Shown piece after piece: positions 26,208 to 33,851 of a stretch of 64,000 nt of DNA. The first letter of the stretch is position 1. Each line of letters opens with the position of its first letter. Under the pieces are notes generated by a model. The model had not been told where the DNA came from. It saw only the letters and a program-made list of their open reading frames with translations, and did not search any database. Location: NCBI GenBank assembly GCA_019084245.1, contig JAHRFE010000029.1, forward strand, positions 1 to 64,000, in the 5' to 3' direction. This DNA is from Hoeflea sp. GTDB lineage: Bacteria; Pseudomonadota; Alphaproteobacteria; Rhizobiales; Rhizobiaceae. A program made the position numbers and the translations under genes.

Positions 26208-27185
26208 ATGGCAAATTATGACAACGAACTGATCGGCACGTCGCCGGCAATCGAAGCGCTGCGCAGGCTGGTCGAACGGGTCGGGGGCAGTCCCACACGG
26301 ACGGTATTGATCTATGGTGAAACCGGTGTTGGCAAGGGACTTGTAGCCCGGATGATCCACCAGATGTCAAGCCGCAGGTCGCGGGATTTCGTTGACATCA
26401 ACTGCGCCGCCCTCCCCGCCAATCTGATGGAGTCCGAACTTTTCGGCCATGAGAAAGGCGCCTTTACAGGGGCCATCGACCGCAAGCTGGGGCTAGTCGA
26501 GACGGCCGACCATGGCAGCGTCTTTCTGGATGAAATACGCGAACTGGATCTGACCCTGCAGGCCAAGCTTCTGACATTGCTGGACACGCAACAGTTTCGG
26601 CGCGTGGGCGCGGTCAAGCCGGTCAAGGTGGATGTGCGCTTCATTGCCGCCACCAACAAGGTGCTTTTGTCCGAAGTCACGTCGGGCCGGTTCCGCGAAG
26701 ATCTGTATTACCGGCTTCAGGTTGTTGCGGTAAACCTGCCTGCCCTGCGCGAACGCGGCGAAGATGTGCTGACCCTGGCGCGCCACTTCATCGCGCGCTT
26801 CAACAAGACCTATGGCAGAACCATGCGTGGGATGGCACCCGAAACCGAACAGATTTTTTTGCGCTACGCCTGGCCCGGCAATGTGCGCGAACTGGAAAAC
26901 CTGCTCGAACGCATCTTCATTCTTGAGGATGACGACATGATCCTGCCACGCCATCTGCCCGACCGCATCTTGCGCTCGGTGGCGGGGCACGCTGAACCCA
27001 TTGCAGCGACCCTCCTGGCTGGTTCAGAGGATTACCACGCCGCGACCGACTCCTTTCAGCGCGCCATGATCAGCCAAGCGATGGCACACGCCGAAGGAAA
27101 TTCGCAAGAGGCGGCGAAAGCCCTTGGTCTGTCGCGTCACGCCCTGCGCCACCAGATGATAAAACTGGGCCTCCTGAAATCCTGA
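26208..27185 (+). CDS. Sigma-54-dependent transcriptional activator without a sensor domain
   Basis: A 325-residue bacterial enhancer-binding protein. The AAA+ domain begins almost at residue 8. Walker A GETGVGKG is at 37-44, the sigma-54-contacting GAFTGA loop at 84-89 and Walker B SVFLDEI at 104-110. The C-terminal Fis-type helix-turn-helix (NSQEAAKALGLSRHALRHQMIKLG) binds DNA. There is no N-terminal receiver, GAF, PAS or V4R domain, so control must come from a partner protein, a metabolite at the AAA+ domain or expression level. As the last gene of the operon at 19671 it probably activates its own transcription. RBS AAGGGTGG precedes ATG 26208. Confidence 0.93.
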   Translation: MANYDNELIGTSPAIEALRRLVERVGGSPTRTVLIYGETGVGKGLVARMIHQMSSRRSRDFVDINCAALPANLMESELFGHEKGAFTGAIDRKLGLVETADHGSVFLDEIRELDLTLQAKLLTLLDTQQFRRVGAVKPVKVDVRFIAATNKVLLSEVTSGRFREDLYYRLQVVAVNLPALRERGEDVLTLARHFIARFNKTYGRTMRGMAPETEQIFLRYAWPGNVRELENLLERIFILEDDDMILPRHLPDRILRSVAGHAEPIAATLLAGSEDYHAATDSFQRAMISQAMAHAEGNSQEAAKALGLSRHALRHQMIKLGLLKS

Positions 27186-27214
27186 CCTCTGCGCTGCGTG
27201 ACGCGCGCACGCGC

Positions 27215-27230
27215 GCGTGCATTTCGCGCA
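27215..27230. promoter_or_regulatory. Candidate activator-binding site upstream of the atuA operon
   Basis: CGCGTGCATTTCGCGC differs by one base from 19529-19544. It overlaps a 14-bp perfect palindrome, GCACGCGCGCGTGC (27208-27221), and is preceded by TGCGTGA at 27196-27202. It sits 49 bp upstream of the -24 element, a plausible place for the binding site of the activator encoded just before. Confidence 0.5.
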
Positions 27231-27278
27231 AGGCTGCTCGGTTAGTCCAATGTTGTGCACCCTTTCCGGCCCGTGTTT

Positions 27279-27298
27279 TGGCACGCGACGTGCATATC
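27279..27298 (+). promoter_or_regulatory. Sigma-54 promoter of the atuA/DUF4387 operon
   Basis: TGGCACG has its GG at 27280-27281 and GTGCA its GC at 27292-27293, again 10 bp apart. Transcription should start near 27305, giving a leader of about 25 nt to ATG 27330. The -24 heptamer and the 9 bases GTGCATATC are identical to the promoter at 19584. Confidence 0.85.
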
Positions 27299-27329
27299 AT
27301 TCGATGAAACGCGATGTGCGAGGGATCGA

Positions 27330-28688
27330 ATGTCTTCCATCAGAATTATCTGCCCGAATGGGCATCTGGGCTTTGCCCCACTCAAGACCGAGAGTTTCCG
27401 CCTGGCGGTCGAAACGCAGCCCGATTTCATTGCCGCGGATTCCGGCAGCGATGACATCGGCCCAGTGCCGTTGGGCAATGACAGCTGTGCAAGCCCCCGC
27501 GCGTGGCAGGAGCATGATCTTGAGGAAATGCTGTTGGCGGCGCGTCGTCTGGGTGTGCCGATGGTGATCGGCTCGGCGGGGGACACCGGCACAAATTCCC
27601 GCGTTGATATGTTTGTTCAGATCATTCGCGACATCGCGCGCCGTCACCACCTTGCCCCGTTCAAACTGGGCTGGTTCTATTCGGAAGTGGATCGCGAGCA
27701 TGTCCGCGCCAAGATCCGCGATGGCTCGACCATTCGCGGGCTTGATGCGCGTCAGGACCTGACCGAGGCGGAGCTTGACGCCACGTCGCGCGTAGTGGCG
27801 ATGGCGGGGGTTCACCCCTTTGTCAAATTGCTCGAAGACGGCTGTGATGTGATCATCGGCGGACGGTCGTCTGATAGCGCCATCTTTGCAGCCTGCGCGC
27901 TGTTCAAGGGCTTTCCGGCAGCGCAAAGCTATTACCTTGGCAAGGTTCTGGAATGCGCGTCATTCTGTGCAGAACCCTATGGCGCGAAGGAAACCGTCAT
28001 GGGCGAGATCACGCAGGACGCGGTAGAGGTCACCGCGATGGCGTCGTGGCAACGTTGCACGGTCGCCTCTGTTGCGGGCCATGCGATGTATGAACGGTCA
28101 AACCCGTTCCACGAATTCGTGGCAGGCGGCATGCTTGACATGACCGCGTGTCGCTATGATCAGGTCAGCGATAAGACCACGCGTGTGACCGGCATGGACT
28201 TTATTCCGGCCGAAGATTTCCGGGTGAAACTGGAAGGATCAGGCAAGGTGGGCGAACGATTCGTTGGCATGGCGGGCATTCGTGACCCCTATACCATTGC
28301 CAATGTCGATGCTGTCATCGACTGGGCTCGCACTCAAACGATCGAACGCTTTGGCCCGACCGGTTGGGAACTGCACTACAACGTCTTTGGCCGCAACGGC
28401 GTGATGGGCGACATGGAACCTCTGATAGACCAACCGGGCCACGAGCTTTGCGTCGTCGTCCAAGGTGTCGCGCCGACGCGCGAAATGGCGGAAGAGGTCT
28501 GCATGACGGGCACGCGGCAGATGTTCTATGCGCGACTGCCCGACGTGAAGGGAACTGCAGGTGGCGTTTCCTTTGTGCTTGATGAGGTGTTGCAGGCGAG
28601 CCCCGCCTATCGATGGACGCTGAACCACACCATGTCGGCCAGCGACCCGTTGGAACTGTTCCCCACCCATAGCGAAGTTGTCAGCTGA
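27330..28688 (+). CDS. Acyclic terpene utilisation AtuA-family protein (DUF1446)
   Basis: A 452-residue protein starting at ATG 27330 with GAGGGA upstream. It matches the AtuA/DUF1446 family across its length: GSAGDTGTNSRVDMF, a GCDVIIGGRSSDSAIFAA segment, and ELHYNVFGRNGVMGDMEP near the end. AtuA was named from the citronellol/geraniol pathway of Pseudomonas, but most members lie in other catabolic operons and no reaction is firmly assigned. It is paired with a DUF4387 protein, the usual partner, under the second sigma-54 promoter. Any link to terpenes is not supported here. Confidence 0.88.
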   Translation: MSSIRIICPNGHLGFAPLKTESFRLAVETQPDFIAADSGSDDIGPVPLGNDSCASPRAWQEHDLEEMLLAARRLGVPMVIGSAGDTGTNSRVDMFVQIIRDIARRHHLAPFKLGWFYSEVDREHVRAKIRDGSTIRGLDARQDLTEAELDATSRVVAMAGVHPFVKLLEDGCDVIIGGRSSDSAIFAACALFKGFPAAQSYYLGKVLECASFCAEPYGAKETVMGEITQDAVEVTAMASWQRCTVASVAGHAMYERSNPFHEFVAGGMLDMTACRYDQVSDKTTRVTGMDFIPAEDFRVKLEGSGKVGERFVGMAGIRDPYTIANVDAVIDWARTQTIERFGPTGWELHYNVFGRNGVMGDMEPLIDQPGHELCVVVQGVAPTREMAEEVCMTGTRQMFYARLPDVKGTAGGVSFVLDEVLQASPAYRWTLNHTMSASDPLELFPTHSEVVS

Positions 28689-28696
28689 GGTATCCC

Positions 28697-29026
28697 ATGA
28701 ACACGATCAAGAAACTCTCTGATCTGGCGAAAACCATTCGGTCCAAGAACGCCGGCACCGACAAGATCACCTTCGACATTATCTTCCGAGAGCGCGAGAC
28801 CTATGATCTGGTCAAACGGTCGGGCGCGCTGACCCGGGACAGTGTGTGCGACATTCTGAAGATCGACCCGGAACGGCTGACCGATTTTGTCGAATACGAT
28901 CCGGCCTATGCAATCAAGTTCACCATCTTGCGCTTGCGCCCGTCGGGAAGTGCCGGGGACGGCGACATCTTCGGCGCGCAGCAATATGCGCCGTTTCTTG
29001 ATCTGGAGGTCGATATTACCGCCTGA
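28697..29026 (+). CDS. DUF4387 protein, partner of the AtuA-family protein
   Basis: A 109-residue protein that begins eight bases after the AtuA-family gene with GAGG upstream. The pattern LADLAKTIRSKNAG-like (here LSDLAKTIRSKNAGTDKITFDIIF) and the C-terminal FGAQQYAPFLDLEV are typical of DUF4387. These proteins occur almost always beside or fused to AtuA proteins, suggesting a second subunit or domain of the same enzyme. Function unknown. Confidence 0.87.
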   Translation: MNTIKKLSDLAKTIRSKNAGTDKITFDIIFRERETYDLVKRSGALTRDSVCDILKIDPERLTDFVEYDPAYAIKFTILRLRPSGSAGDGDIFGAQQYAPFLDLEVDITA

Positions 29027-29043
29027 TCTTCCGGTGCCGGGCA

Positions 29044-29066
29044 AATGCCTGCTCCGTGAAGGCATT
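29044..29066 (+). terminator. Hairpin after the DUF4387 gene
   Basis: AATGCCT (29044-29050) and AGGCATT (29060-29066) form a 7-bp stem with a 9-nt loop, 18 bases after the stop codon. No T-run follows, so it is a weak terminator candidate for the sigma-54 operon. Confidence 0.3.
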
Positions 29067-29129
29067 CCCGCGGCGACGCGCATCGGATACAAGTGTCGTA
29101 AAACAGCAAGACCTCGGTTTTGCCGAAGC

Positions 29130-29171
29130 GTGTTGATTTCCACGCAGACGGGATGGGGTCGAAATCAACAC
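29130..29171. repeat. 11-bp inverted repeat with a 20-nt loop
   Basis: GTGTTGATTTC (29130-29140) is repeated inverted as GAAATCAACAC (29161-29171). It lies between the DUF4387 gene and IS110 debris and belongs to no gene. It could be the scar or end of a mobile element, or an RNA hairpin. Confidence 0.55.
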
Positions 29172-29254
29172 ATGCGGGTCTCGATCAAGGTCCCTGCGTC
29201 ATGCGGCAAGCCCGTCAAAGACGACAGGCGCTGCAACACGGATAAAGGGGGGCT

Positions 29255-29640
29255 TGGGCGGATGCAGGATCCGCCTGGCCTTGATCAAGGACGAGGACAG
29301 CCACCAGGAACCGCGGGAAGACCCTGACCCAGCCTCTTCTGAAGCGGCACGATGCCAACCGCCTGAAACAGATCGAGACCCAGGTCGACCAGGCCATCAT
29401 GGCGCGCACTGCGACTGAGGAGACCCTCAGGACGCGCGTCGACATCCTCCTCTCCATTTCCGGCCCCTCCACCATCACGGCTTTCGCGCGGCTCATCGAG
29501 ATGCCGGAGGTGGCGAGCTGGAAGCCGAGGCCGGGCTCAGCGGCCCGGCGCCGAAGGACCGGCCGTCCGGACGATGGACCGGGCGCGCCTTCATCGCTGG
29601 CGGAAGGGCCATGCAGGGCGAGCATGATGGCCTTGGAATA
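29255..29640 (+). pseudogene. IS110-family transposase remnant, C-terminal part, frameshifted
   Basis: Pieces of an IS110 transposase are readable in successive frames: RLALIKD, then LTQPLLKRHDANRLKQIETQVDQ, then VDILLSISGPSTITAFARLIEMPE, then after another frame change GLSGPAPKDRPSGRWTGRAFIAGGRA. The order matches the C-terminal transposase_20 region. The N-terminal catalytic part is absent and at least two frameshifts are present, so it is dead. It marks the right side of the sigma-54 module. Confidence 0.75.
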
Positions 29641-29787
29641 TTGGAAGGCACCCGCGATTGATCAGGGTCAGCTTTCGGCCTCCGACCAGCAGCGGATCGC
29701 GATAAAAGCTCTCAACTTTAGCGAATACGCAACAAAGAAATGTTTCCCGCGCCGGATCACTATACTGTCGCCATGCGCCCAGCACTG

Positions 29788-30114
29788 CAACGAGCCGGCT
29801 GGCGAGATCATGGCGAGACGTATAGCCATGGGGCTGAGTTCAATGTCGAACCGCGCGGCAACGCGACTGGCGTAAATCCCGCGGACGATCTCCAGCAGAC
29901 CCAGAACCACCAGCGCCCCGCCTGCGATAATCGACAGATAAAGCAGCGTTTCCAGACTGCGTGATGACAAGACCCGATCATAGATCTGCAGCATGTAGAG
30001 CGGCATAACCAACATCAAGATGTTGGTTGCAGCTGAAAATATCCCCAACTCGACAAAGACCCGCCGAATGAGAAGTCTAATTCTCTCGAAAACAACAGGT
30101 TTCCCACGCGCCAT
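29788..30114 (-). pseudogene. Type I secretion ABC transporter (PrtD/HasD family), N-terminal fragment
   Basis: The minus strand from ATG 30114 encodes about 109 residues of the membrane domain of a type I secretion ATPase: RRVFVELGIFSAATNILMLVMPLYMLQIYDRVLSSRSLETLL, then RVAARFDIELSPMAIRLAMISPAGSL. Family similarity stops there. The frame runs on to 29668 with unrelated residues, and the ATP-binding half is missing. The break lies near the IS110 debris, suggesting that insertion or deletion removed the rest. No secreted RTX protein or membrane-fusion gene is nearby. Confidence 0.75.
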
Positions 30115-30532
30115 TGAAAGTCCTCAACTCAACATACGAATGTCTGTACGGGAATCCCCACTCTCTAGCAATGTCGCCTGCAAGGATATGATATGCGCTG
30201 GTTGATTTGCGTGTTTGTGTGATCGTGTCGCACTGCGTGGCTCAGCATAATTGGATATCTCGCGCGGCAGCCCGGAACGATCGGCAACACTGACGGCTAT
30301 CCTGCCAACCACGCAGTGTGACACGGTCGTCTGATCTGATACGATGATATACAGGTGCGTGGTGTCAAAACCGCCATCCTCCATTTCGCTTCCGGTCGGA
30401 GCATGCTGTCCATTCAGCCACATCGCAAAGGACGCGAAACACAGATTGCCTGTGTCTACCGCAGCTGCTCCTTGACTTTTAGGCTCCACACTTTGATTGA
30501 AGGCCCGGACCAATAAATAGGGAGGGGGAAAA
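30115..30532. other. Intergenic stretch without a recognised gene
   Basis: A minus-strand frame is open across most of these 418 bases, but it runs into the dctQ gene on the other strand and shows no family features, so I do not call it. The right end should hold the promoter of the TRAP 3 permease genes; TTGACT near 30473 is a possible -35 element without a convincing -10. Confidence 0.4.
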
Positions 30533-31111
30533 GTGCGTTTTCTTGCTCGAATTGCCACATCGATATGCGCGGTCAACCTTTTCATTGGCCGAACCTTCTC
30601 CTGGCTGGCGCTCGGCATCGTCGTCGTCTGCTTTACGGTTGTCGTGCAGCGCTATGTGTTTTCGGTCAGCTATCTGTGGATGCAGGACCTCTACATCTGG
30701 CTGAACGGAGCCATGTTTACCGCAGTGGCTGGATTCGCCCTGCTTCGGGACGATCATGTCCGGGTGGACATCTTCTATCGTCCCGCACGGGTGCGGACAC
30801 GGGCGCTGGCCGATCTGATCGGCGTGTTGCTTTTTCTGCTGCCTTTCACCTGGGTGGTTTACCGGTACTCGATGCCCTTCGTGGTTCGCGCCTGGAGCTA
30901 TCGCGAGGCATCGGCGAATGTTGGAGGGATGCCAGGTCTTTTCATATTGAAGAGCTTCATCATCGCTTTTGCGGCGCTGATCGCGCTGCAGGGACTGGCG
31001 ATGATCATAAGGTCAATCCTCGTGCTTTCCGGCAATGAGCACCTCGTCCCCAAATCAATCGAGTACAAGTCGGACCAGGGTCTTCCTGGCCTGCCCAAGG
31101 GAGACGCCTGA
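30533..31111 (+). CDS. dctQ: TRAP transporter 3, small permease subunit (DctQ)
   Basis: A 192-residue membrane protein, starting at GTG 30533 behind GGGAGGGGGA. Four hydrophobic segments and the motifs VVVQRYVFSVSYLWMQDLYIWL and LLRDDHVRVDIFY identify DctQ. A longer hydrophilic C-terminal tail (about 25 residues) is unusual but harmless. The next gene, dctM, starts on its last base. The binding protein gene lies downstream on the opposite strand rather than in this operon. Confidence 0.9.
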   Translation: MRFLARIATSICAVNLFIGRTFSWLALGIVVVCFTVVVQRYVFSVSYLWMQDLYIWLNGAMFTAVAGFALLRDDHVRVDIFYRPARVRTRALADLIGVLLFLLPFTWVVYRYSMPFVVRAWSYREASANVGGMPGLFILKSFIIAFAALIALQGLAMIIRSILVLSGNEHLVPKSIEYKSDQGLPGLPKGDA

Positions 31112-32502
31112 TGGATCCGGTGTTGATTGGCGAAATCCTCGCCGCGCTGATGTTTTTTGGCGTGATCGGCTTCCTGTTAATCGGCTTTCCGGTTGCCTTT
31201 ACGCTGGCCGGCGTCTCGCTGCTGTTCGGCGCCGTCGGGCTCTACCTTGGCGTCTTTGACCCCTCCAACTTCGGATCGCTTCCCAACCGGTACATCGGCT
31301 TCATGACGAATGAGGTCCTGGTCGCCGTGCCCCTGTTCATCTTCATGGGGGTGATGCTGGAGCGGAGCCAGATCGCAGAACAGCTGCTGCTGACCATGGG
31401 CAAGCTGTTCGGGAACCTGCGCGGCGGGCTTGGCTTTTCGGTGATCCTCGTCGGCGCGATGCTGGCAGCGTCCACCGGCGTTGTCGGCGCCACGGTGGTC
31501 ACAATGGGGCTGATCTCGCTGCCGGCGATGCTCAGGGCCGGCTACGATCCTAAACTGTCGACCGGCGTGATCTGCGCCAGCGGCACGCTGGGCCAGATCA
31601 TCCCGCCGTCCACCGTGCTGATCTTCATGGGCGACATGCTGTCGGGGATTAACAGCCAGGTGCAGATGGCCAAGGGCAATTTTGCCCCGGTTCCGGTGTC
31701 GGTCGGCGATCTGTTTGCCGGCGCGCTGCTGCCCGGCATGCTGCTGGTTGGACTCTATCTGGCCTATGTGCTGTTCAAGGCGGTGACCGATCCCGCCTCC
31801 TGCCCGGCCACGCCGGTGCCGGCGGACGAGAAGGGCGACCTCCTCAGGGAGGTTTTCACGGCTCTGGTTCCGCCGCTGCTGCTGATCCTGGCCGTTCTGG
31901 GCTCGATTCTGGGCGGCATAGCCACGCCGACCGAGGCTGCTTCCGTCGGGGCTGTCGGCGCGATGGTTCTGGCCGCACTGCGCTGGCGCCTGTCGTTCAC
32001 AATTGTCAAGGAAACTGTCATCGCCACGGCGACCATCACCAGCATGGTCTTCATCATTCTGCTGGGAGCATCGGTTTTCTCGGTGGTGTTCCGGATGATG
32101 GGCGGAGACAATCTGGTGCACGAATTTCTGGGCAATCTGCCCGGCGGGCCATTGGCGGCTGTCGCGGTGGTGATGGTGATCATGTTCTTGCTGGGCTTCA
32201 TCCTGGACACATTCGAGATCATCTTCATCGTGATTCCGATCACCGCACCGGTGCTTCTGGCGCTCGACGTCGATCCGATCTGGCTCGGCGTGCTGGTCGG
32301 CGTCAACCTTCAGACATCGTTCCTGACGCCGCCCTTCGGCTTCGCCCTTTTCTACCTGCGCGGAGTAGCTCCCGAAAATCTGCCGACAAGCGCGATCTAC
32401 AAGGGCGTCCTGCCCTTCGTCATGCTGCAGATCGTGGCGATCGCAATCCTCTTTATCTTTCCCGAGATCGTCACCTGGCTGCCGCGTCTGATCGCAGGGT
32501 AA
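31111..32502 (+). CDS. dctM: TRAP transporter 3, large permease subunit (DctM)
   Basis: A 463-residue membrane protein with the DctM signatures: LLTMGKLFGNLRGGLGFSVILVG, GTLGQIIPPSTVLIFMGDMLSG, ILGGIATPTEAASVGAVGA, and LQTSFLTPPFGFALFYLRG near the end. It has the extra segment after helix 5 seen in DctM proteins that pair with TakP-like binding proteins, matching the neighbour at 32564. It ends 12 bases before a strong bidirectional terminator. Confidence 0.93.
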   Translation: MDPVLIGEILAALMFFGVIGFLLIGFPVAFTLAGVSLLFGAVGLYLGVFDPSNFGSLPNRYIGFMTNEVLVAVPLFIFMGVMLERSQIAEQLLLTMGKLFGNLRGGLGFSVILVGAMLAASTGVVGATVVTMGLISLPAMLRAGYDPKLSTGVICASGTLGQIIPPSTVLIFMGDMLSGINSQVQMAKGNFAPVPVSVGDLFAGALLPGMLLVGLYLAYVLFKAVTDPASCPATPVPADEKGDLLREVFTALVPPLLLILAVLGSILGGIATPTEAASVGAVGAMVLAALRWRLSFTIVKETVIATATITSMVFIILLGASVFSVVFRMMGGDNLVHEFLGNLPGGPLAAVAVVMVIMFLLGFILDTFEIIFIVIPITAPVLLALDVDPIWLGVLVGVNLQTSFLTPPFGFALFYLRGVAPENLPTSAIYKGVLPFVMLQIVAIAILFIFPEIVTWLPRLIAG

Positions 32503-32513
32503 GACAACGAAAA

Positions 32514-32541
32514 AAGGGCCCGGTGCTGCCACCGGGCCCTT
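32514..32541. terminator. Bidirectional terminator between convergent TRAP 3 genes
   Basis: A perfect 12-bp stem, AAGGGCCCGGTG (32514-32525) with CACCGGGCCCTT (32530-32541), has a CTGC loop. An A-run precedes it (32511-32515), which becomes a T-run on the minus-strand transcript. It separates dctM (plus) from the binding-protein gene (minus). Confidence 0.85.
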
Positions 32542-32563
32542 CGCTGCATTCGGATGCTGCCGA

Positions 32564-33658
32564 TCAGTACTTGAGGTACTTTTCGCGTGCAATGACGTAG
32601 GGCATATCGATCTTCTCGGTACGTGTCCGCACCAGATTGAGCGCCTCGATGAAGCTTTCCGTGGTCTTCTTGACCAGGGGATCGGAGCTGTTGCGCAGTT
32701 CCTCGACCAACTCGATCGATGCCTTGGCGCCGGCTTCCATGATGTCGTCCGGGAAGTTGCGCACGATCACGCCGTGATCCTCGACCAGCGTCTTGAGCGC
32801 ACGCGGATCGTTGGCGATGAAGTCGGACGAGACCTGGTCGTATTCCGCCTGGCAGATATCGCGAATGATCGCCTGCAGATCGGCGGGCAGTTCCTGATAC
32901 TTCTTCTTGTCGACGACCAGTTCGGTCGCCAGGCCCGATTCGACGAAGGAGGGCATGTAGTAGTTCTTGGTGATCTGGTGGAAGCCGAGCGCCAGATCAT
33001 TGTAGGGGCCGACGAATTCGGCGGCGTCGAGCGTACCCGACTGCAGCGCCTGGAAAATTTCGCCAGCCGCCATGTTGGTGACGGTCGCGCCCAGCTTTTC
33101 CCAGACCTGGCCGCCCAGGCCCGGCGTGCGGAAGCGGATGCCCTTGACGTCTTCGAGGCTGTTCAACTCGTTGCGGAACCAGCCGCCAGTCTGCGTGCCG
33201 GTGTTGCCCGACAGGAAGCCCTGCACACCGAACTGGTCGTAGATCTCGTCCCAGATCTCCTGGCCGCCCATGTAGCGCACCCAGGCCGTCAATTCAGGCG
33301 TGGTCATGCCGTAGGGAACGCCGGTGAAGAACGACAAGGCAGGCGACTTGTTCTGCCAGTAATAGGCTGCGCCATGGCTCATTTCGGCAGTACCGTCGAT
33401 GACGGCATCCAGCGATTGAAGCGGCGGTACCAGTTCACCGGCGGAATAGACCTGGATGGTCAGGCGACCGCCGGATGCGGCCGTGATGCGATCCGCCAGC
33501 CGCTGTGCGCCGACGCCCAGGCCGGGGAAGTTCTTCGGCCAGGTCGTAACCATGCGCCAGGTGATGTTGCCTTGAGCAATAGCAGGCGCGGCCAGGCCCG
33601 TGGCGACGGCGCCTGCCCCGACAATCCCTGCGTTGCGAATAAAAGAACGACGATCCAT
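32564..33658 (-). CDS. TRAP transporter 3, substrate-binding protein (TakP-like DctP family)
   Basis: A 364-residue protein starting at ATG 33658 with TTTTGGAGGAAA upstream. The signal begins MDRRSFIRNAGIVGAG, which looks like a Tat signal, with cleavage after APAIAQ. The mature protein resembles the 2-oxo-acid-binding TakP of Rhodobacter: TWPKNFPGLGVGAQRLADRI, GWFRNELNSLEDVKGIRFRT and LDAAEFVGPYNDLALGFH. Ligands of this type are often 2-oxo acids bound with a metal ion. It is convergent to the permease genes and has its own upstream region, so binding protein and permease are expressed separately. Confidence 0.92.
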   Translation of the reverse strand: MDRRSFIRNAGIVGAGAVATGLAAPAIAQGNITWRMVTTWPKNFPGLGVGAQRLADRITAASGGRLTIQVYSAGELVPPLQSLDAVIDGTAEMSHGAAYYWQNKSPALSFFTGVPYGMTTPELTAWVRYMGGQEIWDEIYDQFGVQGFLSGNTGTQTGGWFRNELNSLEDVKGIRFRTPGLGGQVWEKLGATVTNMAAGEIFQALQSGTLDAAEFVGPYNDLALGFHQITKNYYMPSFVESGLATELVVDKKKYQELPADLQAIIRDICQAEYDQVSSDFIANDPRALKTLVEDHGVIVRNFPDDIMEAGAKASIELVEELRNSSDPLVKKTTESFIEALNLVRTRTEKIDMPYVIAREKYLKY

Positions 33659-33781
33659 TATGTTTCCTCCAAAATCGAAAAAGCTCGTGAAAGCGTGCCT
33701 GAAGACCTGACAGGCACCCTCCGGGACAGACACATACTCTGCGGTCCGGGGCCATGTCCATGCCGGAAAGCGATCTGCGAC

Positions 33782-33793
33782 GTATGACCATAC
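33782..33793. promoter_or_regulatory. Palindrome upstream of the TakP-like gene, possible GntR operator
   Basis: GTATG and CATAC flank two bases at 33782-33793, a form common in FCD-type GntR operators. It lies 124 bp upstream of the start codon at 33658, in the 193-bp gap after the acyl-CoA ligase gene. No cognate regulator is adjacent. Confidence 0.3.
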
Positions 33794-33851
33794 CCGTCTG
33801 ATTTCACAGGAATTCGAAGCTGACAGGCCTCGCCCGGACTGAAATGGCGGG

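Noticed and set aside
30124..30618. A 164-codon minus-strand frame
   Set aside because: It overlaps the start of dctQ on the other strand and has no recognisable domain.
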